Below are positions 24,056-33,350 of a DNA stretch of 64,000 nucleotides, one piece after another. The DNA lies in contig CAUYUJ010008136.1 in assembly GCA_963575745.1 (NCBI GenBank), positions 343,501-407,500 of the forward strand, read 5' to 3'. Every line of letters begins with the position of its first letter. Positions within the stretch are counted from its first letter, which is position 1. Position numbers and translations under genes: made by a program. The stretch is from Prorocentrum cordatum (taxonomy: Eukaryota > Sar > Dinophyceae > Prorocentrales > Prorocentraceae). A model generated the notes under the pieces. That model searched no databases and had not been told where the DNA came from. It saw only the letters and a program-made list of their open reading frames with translations.

Positions 24056-24358
24056 CGTGGTGAGGATGTGGACGATGATGCTGCTGCTGATGATGATGAC
24101 GATGATGGTGAGGATGCTGCTGCTCATGACGACGACGATGACGATGGCGACGCTCTGCTCCTGTTGCTGCTGCTGCTAATGTTATTGACGACGATGATGA
24201 CGATGATGATGACGATGATGATGATGATGATGATGATGACGATGCCGATGATGATGCTGATGAGGATGATGAAGATGATGATGACCAGGATGTGGACGTT
24301 GATGCTGATGATGGTGATGATGGTGATGCTGATGATGACGATGATGACGATGATGATG

Positions 24359-24392
<34 letters not shown>

Positions 24393-24603
24393 CGATGGTG
24401 CTGACGCTGATGCTGATGCTGCTGCTGATGCTGTTGCTGCTGCTGATGGTGATGACGATGCTGATGCGGCTTTCGACGACGACGATGCTGATGATGATGA
24501 TGATCATGACGATGCTGATGATTCTGGTGATGCTGATGGTGATGATGCTGCTGATACTGATGATGATGCTGATGATGATGCTGCTGCTGCTGATGATGAT
24601 GAC

Positions 24604-24634
<31 letters not shown>

Positions 24635-24704
24635 GTGATGATGGTGACGATTCTTCTGATGATGATGATGATGGTGGTGATGATGATGCTGATGTTGATG
24701 ATGC

Positions 24705-24742
<38 letters not shown>

Positions 24743-24870
24743 CTGATGATACTGATTATTATGATTATGTTTGTTGGCATTATTATGATTATTTTTATTA
24801 TCCCTATTATTGTTGTTATTGTTAGAATCTTGATCAGTACTCTTAATATTATTGTTTTTATGATTATGTT
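24056..24870. repeat. (GAT)n-rich triplet tract with an AT-rich end
   Basis: GAT triplets mixed with GCT, GAC and GGT fill about 24060-24755. The tract then turns into ATTATT-type sequence to about 24870. Asp/Ala-rich and Ile-rich frames are artefacts. Confidence 0.95.
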
Positions 24871-24984
24871 TGTTCTCTGTAGGGGTCCCAGCGGATTCGT
24901 ATGAGTAGGTGAGGTTTGTCTCCGATTTCGGTGGCCCGACCGGGTGCCCGGGTGCCCGTGTGCCTGGGTGCCTGGGTGCTCTTT

Positions 24985-25268
24985 CGCCTGATAGCCCTAT
25001 ATCCCTATAGCCCAGTAGCCCTACAGCCTTAGTGCCCTATAGCCCTATAGCCCTATAGCCCTATAGCCCTGTAGCCCTTTAGCCCTATAGCCCAATCGCC
25101 CATATAGCCCTATAGCCCTATAGCCTGATAGCCTGATAGCCCTGTAGCCCTACAGCCCTATAATTAGCCCTACTGCCCTATAGCTCTATATGCCTATAGC
25201 CCTATAGTCCTATAGCCCTAGAGACCTGTAGCCCTATGGTCCTATAGCCCTATAGTCCCATAGCCCTA
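24985..25268. repeat. 8-bp satellite, consensus CCCTATAG
   Basis: About thirty units of CCCTATAG with single-base variants (CCCTGTAG, CCCTTTAG) run head to tail. Each unit carries the palindrome CTATAG. A short GTGCC(C/T)GGGTGCC run precedes it at about 24940-24980. It resembles a telomere-like permutation but the unit is not the TTTAGGG type. Confidence 0.93.
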
Positions 25269-25344
25269 GGGTTTGTCTCCGGTGTCATTCTTATTATGAT
25301 GACGACGGCGATAACGACGGCGACAATGACGAGGATTAGCAAGA

Positions 25345-25435
25345 GCTGGAGGAGGAGGAGGCGGAGGAGGAGGAGGAGGCGGAGGAGGAGAAGGAGGAGG
25401 AGGAGGAGGAGGAGGAGGAGGAGGAGGAGAAGAGC
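25345..25435. repeat. (GGA)n tract
   Basis: About 90 bp of GGA with a few GCG and GAA interruptions. Confidence 0.95.
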
Positions 25436-25479
25436 CGTCATGCGCGGCACCTTGCGTCTTCATTTTGAGGAGTTCTCAC

Positions 25480-26010
25480 GGAACTCATTTGGGCCTTCTT
25501 GGGGCTGTTTTGGCATCTAGTGGGGCAGTTTTGGGGGTCCTTTGGGGCTGGGCCGTCTTGGGGCCCTCGTGGGCCGTCTTGGGGCCCTCTTGACCGTATG
25601 GTGGGTCTCTGGGGGCCGTCGTGGGGCCGTTTTAGCGCCGTCTTGGGACGTCAAAGGGTTTTCCAAGGCAGTCTTGGGTCCCACGGGAAGCCCTCTTGGT
25701 CCGTCTTGGGACCGTCTTGGATGCCTCCTGGGCCCTTGTGGGGTCATTTGGGGCCATCTTTGGACCCTCGTGGGGGCCTCTTGGGCCGTCTTCGGGGCAC
25801 AGTGTGAGCTTTTTGGGTCGCCTTGAGCTGACGGAAGCTCGAAAAGGCGATTCTTTGGACCCTGTTGTAGGTCCTCGTGCGCCCCTTTTGGGCCCTCTCG
25901 GAGGCATCTTGGCCATATTCGGCTGTCTTGTGGCCATCTTGGCTCGTCTTCGAGGCATCTTGGGCCATCTTGGTGTCCTCGGTTGCCTGCATGGGCCGTC
26001 TTGGAAGCTC
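25480..26010. repeat. Degenerate minisatellite built on TCTTGGGGCC / GTCTTGGG
   Basis: Units of about 9-27 bp with the core (C/G)TCTTGGGNC(C/G) recur throughout, with CCTCGTGGG and TTTTGGG variants. One plus frame gives a Gly-Pro-Ser-Trp-Gly pattern, which is expected from the repeat and is not taken as a gene. Confidence 0.85.
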
Positions 26011-26033
26011 GGGACGTGGACCAATCGTTTAAG

Positions 26034-26105
26034 ACGAGGGATCGTGGCCTCGGGAGCGCGGATCCACAGTTTGTTAACGAGGGGTCGTGGCCTCGGGAGG
26101 AGTGG
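26034..26105. repeat. Two units of the 42-bp satellite found again at 54.5 kb
   Basis: ACGAGGGATCGTGGCCTCGGGAGCGCGGA is followed within about 45 bp by AACGAGGGGTCGTGGCCTCGGGAGGAG. The same phrase forms the long array at about 54520-55180. Confidence 0.8.
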
Positions 26106-26221
26106 AGTGGGGGGGCGGGGGGGTGTACGGCCCACTCTGCTACCAGAGGGTCGAGAGTGGAACGAACAAACCAGCGCCTGACAAGACTAGCATCTGATTC
26201 TGCTCTCAGGACTCGGACTGA

Positions 26222-27260
26222 TCAATTCGGACTTGGGAGGGCGACGCCAGCGAATTTGCTGGCGAGGGAGTTGCCGATCACGAGAAATTCAGGAACGCGA
26301 AATCTGTCCAAATCACAAGCTTCAAGGTGAGACGGGACCTGGATGACGGCCACCCGCGACGCATCGCGTCCTTCAAGTTCAGCCTGAATCAGTTTCCAAA
26401 CAGCAGCGTTGTACTCCCTGTTACCATCCGTCCGACACCCCACTATTGGCAGTAATGGGGACCATGGGGCCCGTAGTGAACCGAATGGCCAACAATGGGC
26501 CCCAGACTCTCCTCGAGCAACTGTTTGGACTTCCCCTGGCACACCACCGAAGATGGCAGAACGAACCTGAGGCTATCTAAACGAGCTGAGGACAACTGCT
26601 GAGACTCCCACTCGCCGTAGACGTCTGTCTCTGGAGGCCTCGCCACCACTGGCGTCGCCAAACACCAAAACAGGATTATCGACGAAACCCTCCCCGAGCG
26701 CGTGCTCGTTGACGTGAGCGTCGCCGCCGGAGAAACAATGTCAGGACTCATCGCTGCCAGAAGCCAGCATCTGGGTCCAGAAACTCGGGATGATGTCTCG
26801 AATCGAAAAGCACGGCTAGGATTCCTGGCCCGAGAGGGCCTGGGGAACTAGTTGGTTGAAGGCAACATAGACTTCGGGTCCAACGTTGCACGGGCAGGTC
26901 CACCCCCTACGCAGAGGCGTTTCGGAACCCTCCCCGCACCCGGCACACTCGTCGTCGCTGATGGCCCCCGTTTCCTCCTTGACCCTGGAATTGCGGCCAA
27001 GAGCCCCCGATGGCGATGACAAGGAGCGTCTCGGCGTACTTGTCACCGTGGGGGACCCCAGCGAGAGCCTTGATGGTACGCCGTATCTGACAGTTATCAA
27101 CTCCTTCTTGAACTCCTTCCCTGCAGAAATGAGACGATTCTGCAGCCCAATAGTTGAAACGGATTGAACCCTCGGAGTCGGAAAACAAATCCTCAGATCT
27201 TGGGACTGCCTCGTCGGGGAAAGACCAGACAGAACCAGGGTCGTCACTGTTAGATAGAAG
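26222..27260 (-). pseudogene. Decayed LINE 3' end: cysteine-rich zinc motif and RNase H domain
   Basis: On the minus strand, pieces in different frames line up as the end of a LINE protein. Near 26890-26955 a motif reads CAGCGEG...PLRRGWTCPC, like the C-x2-C...H-x4-C knuckle after the reverse transcriptase, with Arg (CGT) where His is expected. Near 26590-26660 VFGDASGGE starts an RNase H fold, with its first catalytic Asp, and continues through LRRVGVSAVVL to a stop. Near 26425 CRTDGNREYNAAV fits the block with the third catalytic Asp. Near 26300 VIQVPSHLEA supplies the conserved His, and GNSLASKFAG matches the final block but lacks its usual Asp. At least two frameshifts and one stop break the frame. 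No reverse transcriptase catalytic motif remains, because a GGA tract replaces the region upstream. Confidence 0.7.
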
Positions 27261-28045
27261 CTGGAGGAAGAGAGGGAGGAGGATGATGATGAGCAGGAGC
27301 AGCAGAAGGAGCAGCAGGAAGGAGGATGGAAGGTTTGTGGTAGATCTCAGCCACCGTTTTCCTCTTGCCTGTCACGGATCAGTTCCGCGCAGGCCAGTCT
27401 TCTAGGCTACTGCGCTTTCTCGCGCCAGCCCATTGTGCTCAAGGTTCCTCTCTTGTGCTGAGTTGTATCTTTCAGGTCGCCGTTGACGGTAAAACAAGGA
27501 AGCAGGGGGAGGAGGAGGAGGAGGAGGAGGAGGAAGAGAGGAGGAGGAGGAGGAGAGGAGGAGGAGAGGGAGGATTATGCATGATGGATGAGGCAGGGGG
27601 AGGGAGGATGCAGAAGGAGGAAGGATGCAGGGGGAAGAGGATGAGGGAGGAGGGGGAGGTGGAGGAGGCAAGAGGAGGAGGAAGGATGATGCAGGGGGAG
27701 GAGGGAGGAGCTGGAGGGAGGAGGATGCAGGGGGCGGATGAGGAGGCGGCGGGCGGAGGATGCAGGGGGGGGGGGGGAGGCGGAGGCGGAGGAGTAGGAT
27801 GGAGGACAGAGGAGGCAGAGGCAGGAAGAGGAGGATCCAGGATGCAGGGGGAGGGAGGAGGAGGAGGAGAGGAGCAGCAGGAGGCAGAGGAAGAGGAGGC
27901 AGGAGGAGGCAAGGGGGAGGGAGGAGGAGGAGGAGGAGGTGGAGCAGGAAGGAGGGAAGAGGAGGGGCAGCCTGCCTCGCCAGGCGGGCCAGCCGAGGCG
28001 GCGCCTGAGAGCCCCGGGCGTGCGCGGGCGGGGGGGGGGGGAGAC
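27250..28045. repeat. Long GGA/GGAGG purine tract with G-runs
   Basis: Purine-rich sequence at about 27255-27320 and 27505-27960 contains GGA, GCA and GGGG units; a pure G run lies near 27767-27776 and another near 28030-28040. The strand bias could support triplex or G-quadruplex structures. Confidence 0.93.
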
Positions 28046-28158
28046 GGGGGCGGCCGGCGTATTCTTCTGTTGTTTTCTGTGCACCGAATTTAGAATTCGA
28101 CGCGAATTCGGGGCTCGCCACTGCCTGCCATTGGTCGAAGAAGAGACAACGGCATAAA

Positions 28159-28242
28159 CATAAGCTTTCGGAGGTCCGCGCGGATTTCTTGGGTCGGCGC
28201 GCGTCGATCCGAGACGTCCGTGCGAACCTCCGAAAGCTTATG
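28159..28242. repeat. Inverted repeat (17-bp perfect arms, extended stem about 26 bp)
   Basis: CATAAGCTTTCGGAGGT at 28159-28175 is the exact complement of ACCTCCGAAAGCTTATG at 28226-28242. The next nine bases inward pair with two or three non-Watson-Crick positions. The loop contains GGGTCG and CGATCC, which can pair again. It could be a foldback element, a hairpin RNA or a cruciform site. Confidence 0.85.
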
Positions 28243-28507
28243 CATATGGAGTTTTCTTCTTCTTCTTCTTCGTCACTGGCGAGCGCGCACGTCGTTCCTC
28301 ACCTCCTCTCCACAGGTCTCCACGGGGGGCTGTTGCATGGGTTCTCGAAGGCTTTTGAGCGGCTTTCGTCCATCCCCTTCCTCCTGCCTCCGCCCGCCTT
28401 GCCTCCCTCCTTCTTCCCTTCAAGACTCGAACGGTATGTCTCCTACAGATCCCTCTAGTTGCCTGCCTAAACCGTCTTCTTTTTTACTGCCGTGTCGGCT
28501 TGGGGTT

Positions 28508-28529
28508 ACGGTAGGTTGCAACCTACCGT
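28508..28529. repeat. Perfect 22-bp palindrome
   Basis: ACGGTAGGTTG followed immediately by CAACCTACCGT, with no spacer. Such a site can be a dimeric protein target or a remnant of an inverted duplication. There is no other evidence. Confidence 0.9.
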
Positions 28530-28782
28530 GCCCGTGTTAGACGCGTGTCAACTCGTATTCACGTGCACTTAGCAGAAAAAGTATCCCTGATCGTACCATC
28601 CGCAACCATAGTTGGTAGCGGGGCACAGCTCAGATCTACCTTCTTGCCATGGCCCGCGTGGCATCTCCTCCAGTCTTGTGCTCGCCCTCTTCCACCTCAT
28701 TATCTCCACCGTGCTCGGCAATAACGGTGCAGCTCCAATTGCTTTCCGTATTCATGCTCCTCGTGTCCGTTGAGTCGGACCA

Positions 28783-28852
28783 GAAGGACACCTACTTGGA
28801 CAAGTCTTCGAGAAACACAAGGACACCTACCTGGACAAACACGTCTTCGAGA
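28783..28852. repeat. 34-bp tandem duplication
   Basis: AAGGACACCTACTTGGACAA and AAGGACACCTACCTGGACAA start about 34 bp apart, and both are followed by GTCTTCGAGAA. Confidence 0.8.
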
Positions 28853-29299
28853 ACTTGAAGGAGTGCGGCGTCCACCCGCCGCCGTTGCTTGCTCCCCTCC
28901 CAGGGCGCATTTCAACTGTGTTGGAGCCGCTCTCGGTGCCACATGACAGGCTGGCAGCTGAACACAAGGATTTGCTCACATCTACAGCCTCAGCCCGCAG
29001 CCCCGAGCTTCTCGCAACTGAGCTGCGGGGGCCCTGGGGGGCGCAGGCGGATCAGAGCACGGGTATGAGTGGGAACTCAGTGGTGTGTTGGGCAATTGTG
29101 TTGTCTTTCCTCCAAGGGCAGTGGAGCAGGTCTGGGACTATCTGTTCACGTTTTCTTGGCGCACGACATATCATCACACTCGCCGACTCCCTACATATTG
29201 GCAGGCCGAGATTCCGATGCGCACTCCTCTGACCTATCGCGCAGGTGGCGGTAGTCAGCACAGTGACGACGCGACGCGCTAGGGGCATATTCTGTTGCT

Positions 29300-30738
29300 G
29301 GGTGTCCCGGGTGAGGCGGCAGCCGCAATTGCGCGTCAAAAAACCATGCCCCGCACGCTGACGAAGACGAGCGCATTCGTGGCAGGGGCCCACGGCGGCT
29401 CCGAGGCTCCCGGCCTCCATCCCCTCCTTGAGCTGTGGAGGGTTCTCCATTCTGGATGGGGGGCCGCCGGGGTGGGCGTGCTTGCCCCGGCCAACTGCCG
29501 CACCTGCGTGGGCGCTCGTGGCGGTAAACGCAGCGCGCGGCACCTCCGCGCTTGGGGGCCCGAGCAGCAATCTCGGAGTCCCTTCCAACGTCGGGTGCGG
29601 GAGGTGATGATTTGGTCTGTGTCGAACTCGGACCCCAACGAGTTTCGCCAGGCGGCCTACGTCTCGTCGCGACTCACCAGCGTGGCCTGAGGATGCGCGG
29701 ACGCGTGGTTGCCAGCTGTTCCCGCGCAGGGAGGCACCGTCAACGGCAACGCGGTGCCACCGATGACCATCCAGATGCGCGGTTTGGCCGAGCGTTTGGG
29801 CCAAATGGGCGAGGGGTGCACCTCGGCAGTCTCAGCGCTCAGAAACTTCAGCCGATTGCCGCAAGAGCGCACGGGGCACCTCCTCGCGCGCTTTGACATC
29901 CTTTGCAACCGCGCTCGCCAAGCTGGTGGTGATCGGCTGCGAGGGTCACAGCTTCCTCATCTTGCGCGCGGTGGAATTGTCAAACGTGCAACCGACCATG
30001 ATCTAGCAGAACTACAGCATGGCCGTCCCGACCAACGCAGCACAACTCGCGCACGTGACGGGTCAACTGCGACGCTTTGGGCGCATGGTCGAGGGGTCGC
30101 CCGGCAATCTCGCCTTAGCTGTGCGCTCGGCCCAGCGGCAAACATTCCTTTCGGGTGCGCCCGCGCAAGATCAGGCACAGAGTGCGCATGGCGCTGCAGC
30201 CGGATCGAGCTGGGGCGGCCCGGGCCCATCAGCGCCGGGGGCGGCGCCAGGCCCGCCTGCGCCAGCACTGTCAGCGCAGGAGGCGTTCCCAACAGCTGTC
30301 ATCGACTCAGGCGCCGACGCCAACGCCATCAGCTCATTCGGCGCAGGAGAGATGGCCGCCGACGAGCTACGCGATATTTCCGTGGAGCAGCGAGGCGCGC
30401 ACCTGTTCTTGGCTTGCGAGCGCGCCGGGGCACGATGGCGACGCTTCATCGGCCGCGAGCCCGCGCGCCGCGTCCGGAGGGTCATCGAGGGGAAGGGGGG
30501 GAAGGGCATGGGCCGCGGCAGGGGCTACCGAGCTTTCCTGGCCGACTTGTCCGACAATGATTTTCGAGAGACATTCGCGGGCTTCGGGGAGGGCAGACGC
30601 ATGGGGGAACGGGGGCTCAGCGCCGGCGGCGTGGGTTCGGGCCGCCGGGACAAACCTGAGGGCCCTGGCGGGGTGCGATTCAAATGCCACGAGTGCGACT
30701 CGGAGGAACACCTCGTGCGCGACTACTCCCGAGGCCGT
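29300..30738 (+). pseudogene. Gag region ending in a CCHC-type zinc knuckle with the last Cys lost
   Basis: A helix-rich part around 29740-29930 (MTIQMRGLAERLGQMGEG, LARFDILCNRARQAGG) leads, after a shift of frame, to an open frame that starts at ATG 30019 and runs to 32178. Its first part repeats the helix pattern (LRRFGRMVEGSPGNLA). It continues through AFPTAVIDSGADANAISS and RRFIGREPARRVRR to the knuckle KCHECDSEEHLVRDY. The knuckle spacing is C-x2-C-x4-H-x4, but the fourth ligand is Tyr (TAC at 30724-30726) where Cys (TGC) is expected. Gag of LTR retroelements packages the element RNA into cytoplasmic particles through this knuckle. A stop near 29687 and frame changes before 30019 show that it is not functional as a whole. 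Confidence 0.75.
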
Positions 30739-31802
30739 GGCCGAGGGCGCGCTCTCTTCCTCGACGCCGACGCCCCAGCGCCGCCGGCGTCCGCGCCACT
30801 ATCAGCTCTGGGGCAGCAATGGCCGCCGAGCCTAGCTGGGCAGCGCCCCGCGACGATCGCTCATGCGGCTTGGATGATCAGGGGCCCCGCTAGCCATGGG
30901 CAGTGTTTGTCTGCGGGCTCGGGCGCGAGTGGCCCCGCGCAGGGCGCTGATCCTCGGGGCGGCGGACGGCCCGCGACAGCGTCGGCGGCGCCGCGGCTGG
31001 CATCGGCAGCTACTGCGCCAAGTTTGTCGTCCTACGGTCCGCGGCAACGGGTTGGCCACAGTCAGCGGTCGCGTTGGGCGGGGGCGACGTCTTCGTCGTC
31101 GTCGCGCAGCCCCCGCGACGCCAGGCTGCGACGACTACGACTTGACATGGGCGATCTCATGGGCCGCGTGCAAGCCTTTGCTCAGCCGCCGGATTCCGCC
31201 ATTGCTTTGCAGGCCCACCCGGCGGCGGCAGGGGCGCCGGCACTAACCGCGCCTGCAGCGCCGACAGCTCCAGCAGCGCCACCTGCATTTCCACGCTGGA
31301 CTCGAATTGTCGGCGCTCCCTCCCTGGGCCAGGACCGGGGGCGCGACTTGCAGGGCGGCCCCCGCGCCCCGGCCGCGGCTCCCGCGCCGCCGGCTGCCGG
31401 AGTGGGGCAGCCGAGCTGGGCCTGCGCGCCGTCGGTGGCCTCGCTTCGCATCGGCGCGCCGTGCGGGTCGAGCTCCACTTTGCCGCCGCAATCGGAGCCG
31501 GCGCCCCCGCCGCCGCCAGTGCCGGACGCTCCCTCTGGACTGGCCCTGTTCAACGCAGCCGGGCCAGTGGGCGTGAGCCAACCGCCGGGGAGAGTGGCCA
31601 TGTGGTCTGCCGGCCGCGAGCCATGGATGTCCGGCGGCAATCGGTCCGAGCGCGGCGTGCAATGCATTCTCGACCGCGCCCAGCGACGACGCCGCGACGA
31701 GCTCCGCAGCACGCAGCACTGGAGCTACTACGGTCGACAGCAGGCAGACCAGCAGCGCCAAGCCGCGCGGAGTTGGGCAGAGGCACCGACGAACCCTCTT
31801 CC
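30739..31802 (+). other. Ala/Pro-rich linker of the copia-like polyprotein
   Basis: The frame from 30019 stays open here and encodes an Ala/Pro/Gly/Ser-rich stretch with few landmarks, apart from an Arg-rich helix RAQRRRRDELRS near 31675. Linkers of this kind separate Gag from the enzymatic part in such elements. No fold is recognised. Confidence 0.55.
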
Positions 31803-31990
31803 TGTTCCCGCTGCAGCGCCGGCTGCGCCTCCCACAGTTGTTGTTCCCGCGGTCTCGACAGGGTCTCGAGGCCTTCGTCCACGGCGAGAGCGTTGTGCGA
31901 CTGCAGTGCCGACGCGTAATGCACCGCGCATGCCGCCTTCAGCTCGTGCAGAACACCGGCGCCAGCTTGGTTCATTGCCCGGCGTGCCGC
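31803..31990 (+). pseudogene. RING-finger domain of the element, frameshifted, one ligand lost
   Basis: The first Cys pair (CSRC, codons at 31803 and 31812) lies in one frame. The rest lies in another frame as LQC-RRVMH-RAC (Cys 31907, His 31922, Cys 31931) and VHCPACRG (Cys 31976 and 31985). Spacing fits C-x2-C ... C-x-H-x2-H-x2-C ... C-x2-C of a RING-H2 finger, with Arg (CGC, 31913-31915) in place of the first His (CAC). RING domains usually recruit E2 enzymes for ubiquitin transfer. Inside a retroelement polyprotein its role is unknown. A frameshift between 31814 and 31870 breaks it. The downstream ADVVADFRADG leads on toward the protease. Confidence 0.6.
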
Positions 31991-32084
31991 GGGCCAGCCG
32001 ACGTCGTCGCCGACTTCCGTGCCGACGGCGCGCTGATCGTGCGCGCGCGGGTCCGACGACTGTGCCAGCTCGTGACGCAGCGGC

Positions 32085-32835
32085 ATGGGGGCGCGCCGCA
32101 GGAGACCGCCGCAGCAGGACGCAGCACATTCTCCTCGGCCAGCTCCAGCACCCAGGACATCGCGGCAAGATGTTCTGAGCTCACCAGGCAGTGCTTCCAC
32201 TTTCTCGCCCGCGGTAGATGTGCCAGCGCCCGGCGACGCTCGCCTGGACTTGCGCGTGCTTCAGTGCAGGCCTGCATCGCGTGGGCCTGCGCTCCCGTGG
32301 TGGCCGACCTCGTCAGGTGCATGCGTGAGCTCTCAGGGCGACTCGCCGTGCTATCTGGCAAGTGCATCACTTCCAGGCGGCTGGTTAGGCGTCGTCGTCG
32401 ACGCCTGCGCCTTGACCAACCTCTGGGGTATACGATTCGCCCAGAACCTGGGTTGGCGAGCCATGTGGGCGAAGTTCCATCACTCGGAGGAGAGGCTGTC
32501 CGCTCCACTACACGTGGCAGGAGTGGGCAACGGGTCACAAGTGGCGAGCTGGGAGATCCATTGCCCCGTCGCCACAATATCACGTGTTGGTGTGACCACT
32601 CAGCACAGCATGCGCGCTCCGGCCGTGGAGGGTGCGGGCGTCGCTCTCCGTGCCCCTTATTAGGGCTGCAATCCATGCAGTCCAACCACGTTGTGGCGGA
32701 GACAGGCGTGAAAAAAAAACGCCTCATCTTCCCCGGGCCGGGCGGCTGCGAGATCACTTGGGGCCTGGGCGCGATGTGCTTCAACCTGGGGTCCGCCCCG
32801 AGTGGGCACCTTTGCGTCCCCCAGTCGACGACTGC
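32085..32835 (+). pseudogene. Retropepsin-like aspartic protease of the element, altered active site, two frameshifts
   Basis: The frame around 32370-32640 gives LGVVVDACALTNLWG, the flap-side block PLHVAGVGNGSQVASWEI and RAPAVEGAG. The sequence then continues in a second frame with LLGLQSMQSN, RLIFPGPGGCEITWG and APSGHLCVP to about 32820. This is the known order of the single-domain aspartic protease of these elements, which cleaves the polyprotein. The active-site loop reads Asp-Ala-Cys-Ala (32400-32411) where Asp-Thr/Pro-Gly-Ala is expected, so activity is unlikely. Frame changes fall near 32640 and 32820. An A8 run at 32712-32719 is a likely place for length changes. Confidence 0.75.
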
Positions 32836-32859
32836 AGCAAGCTCCGGCCACCCTCCAGG

Positions 32860-33350
32860 GGCCTGCCGCCCAAGCAGCTCACGCTGCTGGCGGTGGGCAA
32901 CGACGTCCAGGGCCACTGCGACGCCGACGGACGAGAATTCAACGAGCTAGAGGTCCAACGTCCCAGTCCGAATGCGACAGCCCTTATGCGAAGCGCCACC
33001 GGCCCCGCCGGCTGCGACCTGCGCGCCAGCTCCGACGCCAGTATTCCGACTTGTGGTCGGGAAGTCGCACCCACCGGCGTAGCAACACCAGCGCCACCGG
33101 TCGCAAGCATGCGTATTGCCCCATCCTCAGGTCTCGCGCTCAAGGACATCAACATCGTTGGCGGCGTGATGGTCCCTGACTACCGCAGGGAGATCCAAGG
33201 TTATCGTGTCCAACTTCACGCCAAGGGCCCATGCGGTCGAGCGGGGCCGCCGCATCGCCCAGTTCATACTTGGACGATAACGACGACGCCGAGATCGTGG
33301 TCGCACCCAGCCTACCTACGTCGTCTAGGGGAGCAGGTGGTTCTGGGCAC
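32860..33350 (+). pseudogene. dUTPase domain with all five motifs, in three frames
   Basis: dUTPase hydrolyses dUTP to dUMP and keeps uracil out of DNA. Motif 1 is GPAGCDLRAS, motif 2 RIAPSSGLALKD and motif 3 NIVGGVMVPDYRREI, all in the frame that runs through 32860-33195. Motif 4, RGRRIAQFI, lies in the next frame (about 33235-33275). One extra C in CC at 33195-33196 accounts for the shift. Motif 5, the glycine-rich tail RGAGGSGHKG, lies in a third frame at about 33325-33358, after a TAA that ends the second. The size and motif spacing match trimeric dUTPases. The Ser-x-Gly of motif 2 and the Asp-Tyr of motif 3 are kept. It follows the protease directly, so it was part of the element. The breaks show that it is inactive here. 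Confidence 0.8.

Larger units (their letters stand above)
28243..29059. other. Spacer with a palindrome and a 34-bp duplication, no gene recognised
   Basis: It starts with a short CTT run (28253-28270). A plus-strand frame near 28770-29040 (KHKDTYLDKHVFENLKECG) looks protein-like and could be a gene fragment, but I cannot assign it. Confidence 0.4.

Noticed and set aside
25480-26010. Gly-Pro-Ser-Trp-Gly frame considered as a structural protein
   Set aside because: Both strands are open and the peptide follows from the TCTTGGGGCC minisatellite.
27430-27452. CCCATTGTGCTCAAGG, which resembles a diverged spliced-leader relic
   Set aside because: Several mismatches and gaps are needed, it is single and no convincing gene follows; it can be chance.
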